A DNA stretch of 64,000 bases from Shewanella sp. 1CM18E (GCF_023161665.1 NZ_JALNTW010000014.1:55825-119824); one strand, 5' to 3'; shown: positions 1-6,800, counted from the stretch's first letter. A program made the numbers and translations. The notes: generated by a model from the letters alone, not told the origin.

Positions 1-129
1 AAATGCTTTTGCACAAGGGGCCGTTGTGTCTTTAGTTGCCTTTTCGACAACATTCACATCAACAAGATCGGCACCAATAAAGTTATTATTTAGATTTACT
101 TGAGTACTATTGATTGTTGATAGTTCCAT
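1..129 (-). CDS. N-terminal part of an unidentified protein (cut by the window edge)
   Basis: An open frame of 43 codons starts at the ATG at 129 and runs off the left edge without a stop. The start is preceded by a purine-rich AAGAGGACAGGG stretch that can act as a ribosome binding site. The visible residues begin MELSTINSTQ and show no signal peptide or motif that I recognise. It diverges from the ScfR-type regulator at 282, and such regulators often control the neighbouring short-chain fatty acid or glyoxylate genes, so a metabolic enzyme of that kind is possible. That is inference only; the visible part does not identify it. Confidence 0.6.
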   Translation of the reverse strand, partial: MELSTINSTQVNLNNNFIGADLVDVNVVEKATKDTTAPCAKAF

Positions 130-227
130 GGCCCTGTCCTCTTACTGTCGATTTCGGTTCAGCTATTGCTTGTTCACATCGCAACCAAAATTATTTCCGT
201 TTTCTGATTGCTTGATTTGTAGTCTAG

Positions 228-272
228 TGTAATTTTCATTACAATTTCACAATAAAAATTTTACATTGTGAA
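228..272. promoter_or_regulatory. Two palindromes between the divergent genes, candidate operators
   Basis: The 152-bp gap between the divergent genes is AT-rich. It carries a perfect palindrome TGTAAT-N4-ATTACA at 228-243. A second inverted repeat, TTCACAAT (246-253) with ATTGTGAA (265-272), ends ten bases before the regulator start codon. The position suits autoregulation by the ScfR protein, but the binding sequence of that regulator is not known to me. The first palindrome also resembles a HexR site with one extra base in the spacer. Confidence 0.45.
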
Positions 273-281
273 TTTTACAAG

Positions 282-1820
282 ATGAAAAATAATCAGAGCT
301 TGATCAGAAAGTCACATTTCTTAGGGACTAAGATTAGAAACCTGCGTAAACGTAACCATCTCACAATGGAAGATCTTTCTGCGAGATGCGTACGGGTTGA
401 TCCAGAATCCGCCCCATCCGTTTCCTACTTATCTATGATTGAACGGGGCAAACGCGTACCAAGCGCAGGCATGCTCGCCGTCATTGCAGCCGTGTTTCAA
501 AAGGAAGTCGATTGGTTTTTAGATGATGTACCCGAAGGCGATGCCATCACACCTGAGAAAGGTCGCCGCGGCGGAATTAGTGGTATGGCGTTAGAGCCTA
601 GCTTTTTATTTTCTAACGATATTTTGCAGATAGCGATCCCAGAAATGTTATCGCAAACCGGCACCACGGGAAGAGAGTTTGCCCATTTACTTATTCGAGC
701 TCACCAAGAGCATCATCAAAACCACTTTCCTGATCTTGAGCGTGCAGCTGAAGAGGTCGGTCACAAACGCTTGCCTTTAGCCCTCGACGATTTAAAAGAT
801 ATTGCTAAATCACTCGGACTAAAACTTAAGTGGGTTGATAAAACCCCGCAAGAAGTTGTCGATGAGATGGGGGTCAGCACAGCCCATGTGGTGACTTCAT
901 TTTTCGAGCCACCATCAACCATTTATTTAAATAAAATGCTTAAGTCCTACCCCACCCGGCTAAAATATGATTTAGCGGTACATATTGGTCACTGTGTTTT
1001 ACACAATAAAGATGGACTTAAGTGCGTATTAACCGCTGGTCGCCGCCATACAGCGTCCCATGACGATAACGCTGCACCAGCTTCCTCGACCCTAAATGCG
1101 CAAGATATTTTACATGCATGGCGAGATTTCGAATCGAGCTTTTTTGCCGGTGCATTGTTGTGCCCTAAAGTGGCTTATAGACAATTACTTGACCGTCACG
1201 GTTATGAAATTAACGTCAGTAAAACCATTGGGGTTTCAGCCTCCGTTGCAATGCGGCGTATGACGGTTGTCTCTCCCTACCCCCATTGGCACTACTTCGA
1301 TGCTTATGCCCCAGGCAAGTTAAAAGCCGTTTATCGTGGTAATGGTATCCCGCTACCTTGGGGAAATATGCGCGTAGTAGAAGATCCCTGTCAGCACTGG
1401 GCAGTATTTAGAATGATTAATGAGCCTAAGGTCGGTACCTCAGCGCAAATATCCATTTTGGATGTTGCTGATGAGCCAAGGATCTATTGCTGTGAGTCGA
1501 TTAAAGTTGAAGACATGGCGGGCAATAATCACGTGCTTTGTGCCGGAATCGATTTAAACCCCGCCATTGATGCCCAAGGCGGCGACGCTGCAGCGATTGC
1601 AGCGGATTTAAAACAGTCATGCGCCACCAATAGTGGCTCTGTGACTATGCCTACGCATGTTAAGAAAAACCTTATGAGTGTAGCGAAAATTCTCAATATT
1701 AATTGGATTGAACGCGGCATAGAAAATGACGCTCGGCTTATTTGCGCTCGCGGTGCCGTCTGCCCAAGGCAACCGAGTTGTTATCAAGCTGGCCGCGCCT
1801 TATGCAGTGAGGAGCAATAG
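282..1820 (+). CDS. ScfR-type short-chain fatty acid transcriptional regulator
   Basis: This is a 512-residue cytoplasmic DNA-binding regulator. Residues 15-80 form an XRE-type helix-turn-helix with the SYLSMIERGKRVPS pattern at 48-61. Residues about 165-260 resemble the IrrE/ImmA-like domain found in RamB and PrpC-type regulators, and the usual HExxH is degenerate here (HIGHCVLH at 234-241), so peptidase activity is unlikely. The C-terminal third matches the ScfR (DUF2083) layout and ends in a cysteine-rich tail with C-x5-C-x5-C spacing and a further Cys. Family members sense metabolic intermediates and control acetate, propionate or glyoxylate genes. The divergent partial gene is the natural target candidate. 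Length and domain order are normal for the family. Confidence 0.85.
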   Translation: MKNNQSLIRKSHFLGTKIRNLRKRNHLTMEDLSARCVRVDPESAPSVSYLSMIERGKRVPSAGMLAVIAAVFQKEVDWFLDDVPEGDAITPEKGRRGGISGMALEPSFLFSNDILQIAIPEMLSQTGTTGREFAHLLIRAHQEHHQNHFPDLERAAEEVGHKRLPLALDDLKDIAKSLGLKLKWVDKTPQEVVDEMGVSTAHVVTSFFEPPSTIYLNKMLKSYPTRLKYDLAVHIGHCVLHNKDGLKCVLTAGRRHTASHDDNAAPASSTLNAQDILHAWRDFESSFFAGALLCPKVAYRQLLDRHGYEINVSKTIGVSASVAMRRMTVVSPYPHWHYFDAYAPGKLKAVYRGNGIPLPWGNMRVVEDPCQHWAVFRMINEPKVGTSAQISILDVADEPRIYCCESIKVEDMAGNNHVLCAGIDLNPAIDAQGGDAAAIAADLKQSCATNSGSVTMPTHVKKNLMSVAKILNINWIERGIENDARLICARGAVCPRQPSCYQAGRALCSEEQ

Positions 1821-2356
1821 CGAGTTCAACCACACAGGTTAGCAAGAGTGCCAACTACCTTGAAAAACACCGCTGGTAGAAGGACACAGAGGAGACCAAG
1901 AAAGGCTAAGGTTCGCACAGTAAGATATCAGATGTCGTTACTTCAGTGGGATGCTATAAAGCCGTCCATGCCGTACCGACATCTGAATCATCATCTCTCC
2001 GAATGAGTTTTCTCGGGTGTTACAAGTTCATTTCTGGGCAGAAGTTTGTCGGAGCGTGCTTCTCTGGTGCATTAAAGCCAAATCAATCAAACTTCGTTTG
2101 ATTATATAGCCCTCAAAGAATCGATACGTATTTTTGCCTGAGGATAACTAACAGTAAAATTGGTTCCAATGGCCTGCAGCCAGCGCATGTGCAGACACTT
2201 CTGAGACACGCTGCGAGTACGTCCCTGTAAGCTCTACGATGGCATCCATGCCATCAAAGGCCTCAGCTGTATCTACACCAAGTTGGAACAGCACACTCTT
2301 TAATGTTTAGCGTTGCGCCTAAAGCCCTAGCTAGCTTTTGGACAGAAATTAGTTAG
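1821..2356. other. Intergenic accessory DNA without an intact gene
   Basis: No intact gene is visible between the regulator and the coding remnant at 2357. The stretch contains a small hairpin AATCAAAC-ttc-GTTTGATT at 2085-2103 and repeat copy A at 2166-2280. Its base composition is less AT-rich than the flanks, and the block looks like an insertion scar. Confidence 0.5.
2166..2280 (-). repeat. 115-bp structured repeat, copy A (inverted relative to copy B)
   Basis: Read on the minus strand, this 115-bp segment aligns without gaps to 4468-4582 on the plus strand, with about 89 of 115 bases equal by hand count. It contains an internal palindrome, GATGGCATGGATGCCATC, whose arms differ from copy B in a paired way. 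The most conserved core is CAGAAGTGTCTGCACATGCG. No coding frame fits it. It looks like a dispersed intergenic element; the family name is not known to me. Confidence 0.75.
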
Positions 2357-2593
2357 AGAAAGCTGTTTAAAGCTAGGTCGTGGGATAAGAAAAAATATGG
2401 CAATCAAATAAAGTTTACTCTGACCCCACATATCCAGAAAACTGATATTCACACGGGTAAGGTGCGCGGGTTCTTAAGAACATCAAGCGGTCATTACTTT
2501 GTTTCAGAGTTGAATGCTGAGGGTGTGGCCATTCAGACAGTGCGAGTAACCAAGGCCAATTGGTTGATGATTCAAGCTGAAATGGGTAAGTAA
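2357..2593 (+). pseudogene. 3' remnant of a gene of unknown function
   Basis: A plus-strand frame is open from 2357 to the TAA at 2591-2593 but has no credible start codon. The last 50 residues (from IHTGKVRGFL to WLMIQAEMGK, 2447-2590) have a composition like a real folded protein. The upstream part, around 2408-2428 with AAGTTTACTCTGACCCC, looks like mobile-element junction sequence rather than coding DNA. I read this as the C-terminal end of a broken gene. A short protein starting at GTG 2462 cannot be excluded. Confidence 0.35.
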
Positions 2594-2684
2594 TAAATTT
2601 AATCAAGCTAACAGTTTTATAAAAGGGCAGCGGTTATCATATCGCTGCTTTACAGCAACAACAATTAATAGAGTTAGAATCTAA

Positions 2685-3215
2685 ATGAGCATGACGCAAA
2701 CGCAAGAACGTAAGTTAAACCGCCAACTGTTATTAGAGCAAGGTAGCGAAGTTAAGTGGAATGAAGTATTGAAAACCTTTAGTAATGATTTAGATTTTAA
2801 TAGACAAGGATGTGCGCTGAAGAAATTAGACCTAAATGTATTTCTTAATGTGGTATCTACTATCGATGAAGTAAAACAAGAGCGACAAGGCGAGATTGAG
2901 AACTATCAGGCGAGGCTTGATAAAATAGCTGAGATTAAATTACTGATGAAAGCCGATGGCATAACATTAAATGAACTTGGTGATGCTGTTGCAGCTGCTA
3001 GACCAACAACAGTTAAGTTAAGTGATAAGCTAAGCGAATTGATGGAAGCTATTAAGATAGTTGCAGCGGAACAACAGCAATTCAAGTTACCAACTAATAA
3101 GTTATTGGAGCTGTTAGGTAATGGACGCAACAAGAATTACATTGCTAACGGTCTTGCTAAGCTGGGATTGAAAGGCGTTATTACTATGGTTAGCCACAGA
3201 GTGTACGAGCTATGA
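2685..3215 (+). CDS. Unknown protein, first gene of a three-gene accessory operon
   Basis: This gene encodes a 176-residue soluble, highly charged protein. Residues about 60-95 are strongly helical and probably coiled-coil (DEVKQERQGEIENYQARLDK). The segment KIAEIKLLMKADGITLNEL at about 80-98 resembles the oligomerisation and linker pattern of H-NS-like proteins. The basic C-terminus (GNGRNKNYIANGLAKLGLK) could bind nucleic acid, although it is not the canonical H-NS motif. The ATG is preceded only by a weak AGAGTTAGA stretch. Its TGA overlaps the next ATG as ATGA at 3212-3215, so the two are translationally coupled. It lies between repeats and an IS66 remnant, which suggests acquisition by transfer. 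I do not recognise the family, and a regulatory or DNA-binding role is only a guess. Confidence 0.7.
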   Translation: MSMTQTQERKLNRQLLLEQGSEVKWNEVLKTFSNDLDFNRQGCALKKLDLNVFLNVVSTIDEVKQERQGEIENYQARLDKIAEIKLLMKADGITLNELGDAVAAARPTTVKLSDKLSELMEAIKIVAAEQQQFKLPTNKLLELLGNGRNKNYIANGLAKLGLKGVITMVSHRVYEL

Positions 3216-3538
3216 TAAAGAAAATTATTCTTGCTGCTAGTTTGGTTGCCTTTGGTGCTGTTGCTGATAGTGGAGAGGATAAAGCTTTGGGGTTATGCTG
3301 GGAGGCTTCCGCTATTCATAATTGGAACCATCATTATCACATAGCTTTAAGAAAGGCGATTGGCTCAAAGGTCAAAGAACGCGATTGGTTTATGTTTGGG
3401 CGTGGCGAAGGTTCTGGTCTGGTCTATGCTTTCAAAGCTGATAATGAAACCACTGAGGAAACGGCAAAGCGGTTATTGATTACATATTGTGGTGAGTATC
3501 TGGACTTAGTGCCGAACAGACCGAGTGATTTAAAATGA
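3212..3538 (+). CDS. Small secreted protein of unknown function, second gene of the operon
   Basis: This 108-residue protein has a clear N-terminal signal sequence (MIKKIILAASLVAFGAVADS) with a likely cleavage near residue 18-19, so the mature product should be periplasmic or secreted. The mature part has two cysteines (LGLCWEA and ITYCGEY) that could form a disulfide, and an aromatic and histidine-rich stretch (HNWNHHYHIA). The start overlaps the upstream stop by four bases, and its own stop overlaps the next start the same way at 3535-3538. No family is recognised. The context suggests joint function with the flanking soluble protein and the 36-residue membrane peptide. Confidence 0.7.
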   Translation: MIKKIILAASLVAFGAVADSGEDKALGLCWEASAIHNWNHHYHIALRKAIGSKVKERDWFMFGRGEGSGLVYAFKADNETTEETAKRLLITYCGEYLDLVPNRPSDLK

Positions 3539-3645
3539 TAGGTAATATCTTGGGGTTTCTTATTGCCGCTATTGGTTCGGTGATTGGGTTATGCGTATTC
3601 TTGTGTATCGCTGCTTTTAACTTAGCTTTGTTAGCTTCACTATAA
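3535..3645 (+). CDS. 36-residue hydrophobic membrane peptide, third gene of the operon
   Basis: A 36-codon frame begins at the ATG at 3535, which overlaps the upstream TGA in an ATGA arrangement, and ends at TAA 3643-3645. The peptide is almost wholly hydrophobic (core FLIAAIGSVIGLCVFLCIAA) and should span the membrane once. A strong hairpin terminator starts six bases after the stop, so the three overlapping frames end as one transcription unit. Both the repeated ATGA coupling and the terminator support it as a real gene. Its role is unknown; small membrane subunits, toxin-like peptides or phage coat-like peptides are all possible. Confidence 0.6.
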   Translation: MIGNILGFLIAAIGSVIGLCVFLCIAAFNLALLASL

Positions 3646-3651
3646 AAAACG

Positions 3652-3684
3652 AGCCTCCGAGGGTTAAACCTTGGGGGCTTTTTT
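3652..3684 (+). terminator. Rho-independent terminator of the three-gene operon
   Basis: AGCCTCCGAGG pairs with CCTTGGGGGCT (11 pairs including two G-T), with a GTTAAA loop, followed by a T-run. Confidence 0.85.
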
Positions 3685-3986
3685 ATCCCTGTAATTTGCT
3701 AATTGTAATCCCATTTACGGCACAGTAGTTTCATTAACTTTATTTCATTTGGTGATTCTGGATTCGCTGTTATTATTCAGGTCTGCCCAACAAGGGGGGG
3801 TGAAGAAAGACTTTTAAGGCGCTGCTTGGAGCAGGTCGCAAATGATTAGGTAGATGTATTTTAATCCTAGGCAGTTTGTGAACCGGTTCTGTGTAGTGCT
3901 TTTTTGTTGTCTGAAATTTAAGTACCTGATGCGTCGCGAACGCTGATGGATTCATATTTAAATCGTATCCGTCCGGGGAACTGCAC
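3685..3986. other. Gap with no recognisable gene
   Basis: About 300 bases separate the operon terminator from the IS66 remnant. I see no convincing gene. The part near 3950-3986 may be the distal end of the IS66-family element, but I cannot place a terminal inverted repeat with confidence. Confidence 0.5.
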
Positions 3987-4433
3987 CTAGTCTAGTATTA
4001 CATTCCAAGGTAGCAAGTGATCTATGCTCTCGGGTTTGAGTGACAATTGTTCCAGGCAGTACATCAAATAGTTAAAGGGCGTTAGCCCATTAGCCTTGGC
4101 GGTTTCTATCATGCTGTACAGCGTGGCACTGGCGTTCGCACCAGTCGCTGTATTGGCAAATAACCAGTTTTTTCGCCCTATTACAAACGGCTTTATGGCT
4201 CGCTCTGCACGATTATTATCAATGTTGAGCCGCCCATCTTCAAGATAGCGGTTGAGCTTGGGCCATTGATTTAGGCTATAGCTGATTGCTTTCCCTAGAC
4301 TGCTTTTTGGGGGCGCATGCTGTTGAGATTTTTCCAACCAACGATGTAACTCATCCAGTAATGGTTGGCTGTGCATAAAGGGGTCGGAGCGAATAAGCAA
4401 TAGATATGGATAATGAACTAGCCTTATAGCCAT
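3987..4433 (-). pseudogene. C-terminal fragment of an IS66-family transposase
   Basis: The frame encodes 148 residues, of which those from about LLDELHRWLEKSQ onward match the C-terminal end of IS66-family transposases. Typical features are LNIDNNRAERAIKPFVIGRK, the WLFANTATGANASATLYS segment, and the terminal helix before the HLLPWN ending. A full IS66 transposase is about 500 residues, so most of the catalytic domain and everything upstream are missing. The first roughly 20 residues (to IRSDPF) look unrelated and mark the deletion junction near 4385. The remnant cannot be active. It lies next to repeat copy B. Confidence 0.85.
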
Positions 4434-4467
4434 TACTCCGAATCACCAGAATTATGCTTGGCTAACC

Positions 4468-4582
4468 TAGTGCAGATACGGCTGAAGCCGTCGAAAACAT
4501 GGATGTTTTCGTTAAGCCTACACGGACGTACTAGCGGTGAGCTTCAGAAGTGTCTGCACATGCGCCCGCTGCAGGCGATTGA
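4468..4582 (+). repeat. 115-bp structured repeat, copy B
   Basis: This is the plus-strand partner of copy A (2166-2280), colinear over 115 bp with no gaps. The internal palindrome reads GAAAACATGGATGTTTTC here, against GATGGCATGGATGCCATC in copy A. Three positions on one arm and the matching three on the other changed together, so the stem is preserved. A 210-residue-equivalent open frame across it (4458-4667) is not credible coding DNA. Confidence 0.75.
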
Positions 4583-4708
4583 TAGCGGCTCAGCTACAAG
4601 CTCAAACCAGCTCCCCCGTAGCAACAAGCACAAAAATAAATGTAATCAGCCTTCATTCCAAGGCTAACCAACTTTGGTGCAGAAATCAGTTAGCGTATCA
4701 GGTCTATC

Positions 4709-4773
4709 GTTAGGGGCTTAGGTGACACCAAATACCGCAATGTCTCTAATTTGCTACGACCCCTTTATCTCGG
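4709..4773 (-). other. Possible attC-like site after cassette gene 4774-5253
   Basis: A GTTAGGGGC core at 4709-4717 is shared with 5276-5284. It lies just downstream of the minus-strand acetyltransferase stop codon, with AGGGG and CCCCT arms available to pair. The usual full attC symmetry is not clear, so this may be a degenerate or half site at the edge of the cassette array. Confidence 0.3.
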
Positions 4774-5253
4774 CTAGAGCTCGGAGGCAGAGTGCCAAAC
4801 CATTTTCTTTAACTCTCCGCCTAAACTACCATCCGCTTCTTTTAATGCTCTAAACCCGAGCTTTGAATACAGACTATATGCTGCTCCATTTCTTATAGAT
4901 ACATGCAAAACTACAGAAGTAAAATCTTGTGATTTTGCATGGCCGAGCAACTCCTTGACTAAGCTTACGCCAATACCACCATTTCTTTTCTCGGGCATTA
5001 CCCACATGGAAACAAGCTCGTATTGTCCTTCAGTGTGAACACCACCGACTAATCCAACATCTTGTCCATTACAGCGAGCAAGTAAAAATTTTACCCCATT
5101 GACTTCCGAAGCGATTGACTTCCACTTTTCGTCAGAAATCATTTTTGCTTCCTGATAGGTAAGCCCAAATGCATCGGGAGCATCAAGAAGTGACTCTAGT
5201 CTAATATTTTTTAACGAATCCCAATCGGTTTCAGTTACTGGCACGATATTCAT
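4774..5253 (-). CDS. GNAT-family N-acetyltransferase (cassette gene)
   Basis: The 159-residue product has the GNAT fold pattern: the N-terminal VTETDWDSLKNIRLESL strand and helix, then a central beta strand with VSMWVMPEKRNGGIGVSLVK, where R/K-N-G-G-I-G forms the acetyl-CoA pyrophosphate loop at about 88-103. The C-terminal motif is LHVSIRNGAAYSLYSKLGF, as in many RimI-like enzymes. It transfers an acetyl group from acetyl-CoA to an amine, but the substrate cannot be told. AAGG precedes the ATG. It is the distal gene of four short minus-strand genes separated by attC-like sites, and acetyltransferases are common integron cassette cargo. Confidence 0.85.
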   Translation of the reverse strand: MNIVPVTETDWDSLKNIRLESLLDAPDAFGLTYQEAKMISDEKWKSIASEVNGVKFLLARCNGQDVGLVGGVHTEGQYELVSMWVMPEKRNGGIGVSLVKELLGHAKSQDFTSVVLHVSIRNGAAYSLYSKLGFRALKEADGSLGGELKKMVWHSASEL

Positions 5254-5275
5254 AATTTTAGAGCCTTAAAGTCCT

Positions 5276-5363
5276 GTTAGGGGCTAAATATAACTGGGTA
5301 AAATCAAACTGGAAGCGAACAAACTCAACGGTATTTTGTCCAACTAACACAGCTTGTTATAAC
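5276..5363 (-). other. attC-like recombination site between two GNAT cassettes
   Basis: Read on the minus strand, the 88-bp stretch begins with TTATAACAAGC over the upstream gene's stop codon and ends with AGCCCCTAAC (GTTAGGGGC on the plus strand). The TAACAA start matches the opening of attC sites such as VCR. The 3' side is less canonical, so this is a divergent attC. The location between two single-gene cassettes supports it. Confidence 0.5.
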
Positions 5364-5782
5364 TCTTTTACTAAACAGTATGTTACATGACCTTTGGGGT
5401 AATCAGGCAATTCACCAAAAACTTTGTATCCACGCTTTTCATAAAATGGTTTTGCTTGAAAACTCAGCGTTTCTGTACGCATATATCCAAAGCCCTTTTC
5501 TTTGGCAAAGTTTTCGGCTGCATCCATTAATTTACTGCCAACGCCTTGCCCCCTCGTTTTGTCAGATAACCATAACAACTCGAGGATGCAATAATTCCAG
5601 AAAGCAACTGCTCTTACGCCTCCTACAACTTTTCCATTTTCATCTTTAGCGAAAGCAGCAAATTTAGTATCAGGTTCAAAAACCACATCGTCTGAAATGT
5701 ACTTTTGGTTATAGGACTGAATACCTTTACTGATAGTTTCAAGATCTTGTTTACTAGGTGAGGTTGTTACTTCGATGTTCAT
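5357..5782 (-). CDS. GNAT-family N-acetyltransferase (cassette gene)
   Basis: This 141-residue protein has the acetyl-CoA binding loop TRGQGVGSKLMDAAE at about 84-98, preceded by the strand YCILELLWLSD. It ends with the FYEKRGYKVFGELPDYPKGH pattern seen in small acetyltransferases of the GNAT superfamily. An acetyl group is moved to an unknown acceptor in the cytoplasm. Its stop codon lies within the attC-like site on its 3' side, which is typical of gene cassettes. It is unrelated at sequence level to the neighbouring GNAT gene beyond the fold. No promoter is obvious, as expected for cassettes read from outside. Confidence 0.85.
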   Translation of the reverse strand: MNIEVTTSPSKQDLETISKGIQSYNQKYISDDVVFEPDTKFAAFAKDENGKVVGGVRAVAFWNYCILELLWLSDKTRGQGVGSKLMDAAENFAKEKGFGYMRTETLSFQAKPFYEKRGYKVFGELPDYPKGHVTYCLVKEL

Positions 5783-5802
5783 TTCTTCATCCGTGATAGA
5801 GA

Positions 5803-5841
5803 GTTATAACGCCGCAATAAGCGGAAAATGGCCTTGTTAGC
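5803..5841 (-). other. Short attC-like site (39 bp)
   Basis: On the minus strand, GCTAACAAGGCC begins the site and GGCGTTATAAC ends it, with a CCGCTTATTGCGG hairpin between. The flanking boxes resemble the R'' and R' boxes of attC, but at 39 bp it is shorter than the smallest common attC sites (about 57 bp), so it is probably deleted internally. Confidence 0.5.
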
Positions 5842-5848
5842 AATATTT

Positions 5849-6310
5849 TCAATCTGGTGAAAAAGTCTTTATGTGTTTAATGTTTTCTATTGAATCATTA
5901 AACTCCTGTAATGAAGAGTCAATTTTATACATTCCAAGTGTTTTAAGCTTATATCCCGCTTCAAATTTTTTAGGGCTAGGAAACTCAAACTCCATCTTAA
6001 AAACATCATCTTTTTCTGAGATGTAAAAGTACTTTAAATCATCAAAGGAGTAATCAGCATCATCAATAATTAAACTGTTTGAAGTTAAATCAAATATAAA
6101 TAATTTTGGGTGCTTAATTACCTTATAAATACGATCAGCTAACCAAATAAATAGGAACGGTATACCTCCTATAATAAAAATAGTTTTTCCCCAGAGATGA
6201 TCAGGAATGCTATCTCTAAAAAACCAAAATGAAATACATAAAAGAAGACAAATTAGTGGTTCACTTAATGGGCGAATATAGTAATACTTTTTAAATTGAT
6301 ATCTAACCAA
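5849..6310 (-). CDS. Membrane protein of unknown function (cassette gene, TTG start)
   Basis: This is a 153-residue protein with two transmembrane segments in its first third (LICLLLCISFWFF and TIFIIGGIPFLFIWLA). A cytoplasmic beta-rich C-terminal domain follows, with alternating short strands (LFIFDLTSNSLIIDDADYSF). The start is taken as TTG at 6310 because a perfect AGGAGG lies five bases upstream and no ATG is near. The topology, two membrane helices then a small beta domain, recalls bacterial PH-like membrane proteins, but I cannot assign the family. Attachment sites flank it on both sides. Its codon use is more AT-rich than the core genes, consistent with a mobile cassette. Confidence 0.75.
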   Translation of the reverse strand: MVRYQFKKYYYIRPLSEPLICLLLCISFWFFRDSIPDHLWGKTIFIIGGIPFLFIWLADRIYKVIKHPKLFIFDLTSNSLIIDDADYSFDDLKYFYISEKDDVFKMEFEFPSPKKFEAGYKLKTLGMYKIDSSLQEFNDSIENIKHIKTFSPD

Positions 6311-6329
6311 CTATGCCTCCTGCAATATT

Positions 6330-6426
6330 GCTAACGCCCGCTTAAGCGGACAACAAATATTGGCTATAATTGTGAGCGGTAGCGAAACAACCAACAGTTA
6401 GTGTTCCGTTTGAAGCGCTTGTTAGC
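6330..6426 (-). other. Canonical attC site (97 bp)
   Basis: On the minus strand the site opens with GCTAACAAGCGCTT and closes with AAGCGGGCGTTAGC, which pair as GCTAAC-n3-CGCTT arms. The site starts immediately after the stop codon of the 6427-6783 gene and ends about 20 bases before the next gene's Shine-Dalgarno. Both the TAACAA opening and the GGCGTTAG closing are the known attC core boxes. This is the clearest evidence that the four genes form an integron-type array. Confidence 0.85.
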
Positions 6427-6783
6427 TTAAACTTCAACGAGTTGTGCATACGGACAAACACTCACAAGTTCACTTTTAACGCCTTTCATTAAGTGCTCTG
6501 GAACCCAAAAGTCCAAAGCTCCATCAGATTTATTAAAAAGCGTTACACACGTTCCTCTGATTTGGTCTGTCGCAAACTGAATACGGACAATACTAGCAGC
6601 ACATACCGTAGTGCCTTTTAAACTAAAGAACCGTTCCACAGCAAACTTACGGATCGTTATCTTACTGTCCTCAACTTCGATAATTGCTTTGAGCTCGGAG
6701 GTTTTCAGTTCGAACAAACCAAACAAGACAGGAAAAATAAATGTCGCACACATAACGAAAACGATGATTGCAATTATATCCAT
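6427..6783 (-). CDS. Single-pass membrane protein of unknown function (cassette gene)
   Basis: The 118-residue product starts with one transmembrane helix (IIAIIVFVMCATFIFPVLFG). About 95 residues of alternating beta strands follow (AIIEVEDSKITIRKF, IVRIQFATDQIRGTCVTLF), suggesting a membrane-anchored beta domain that faces the cytoplasm. AAAGGAG stands nine bases before the ATG. The stop codon abuts the canonical attC site. It is the promoter-proximal cassette of the array, because a GTTAGCT core sits just upstream at 6801-6807 and no further cassette follows. The function is not recognised. Confidence 0.75.
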   Translation of the reverse strand: MDIIAIIVFVMCATFIFPVLFGLFELKTSELKAIIEVEDSKITIRKFAVERFFSLKGTTVCAASIVRIQFATDQIRGTCVTLFNKSDGALDFWVPEHLMKGVKSELVSVCPYAQLVEV

Positions 6784-6800
6784 ATTTGCGTGCTCCTTTA

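Noticed and set aside
2415..2606. 63-codon minus-strand frame
   Set aside because: Overlaps the plus-strand remnant and has no start signal or protein-like composition.
3773..3955. 60-codon minus-strand frame near the IS66 remnant
   Set aside because: No ribosome binding site, composition not protein-like.
4458..4667. 69-codon frame across repeat copy B
   Set aside because: It is caused by the repeat; the same segment in copy A is in no matching frame.
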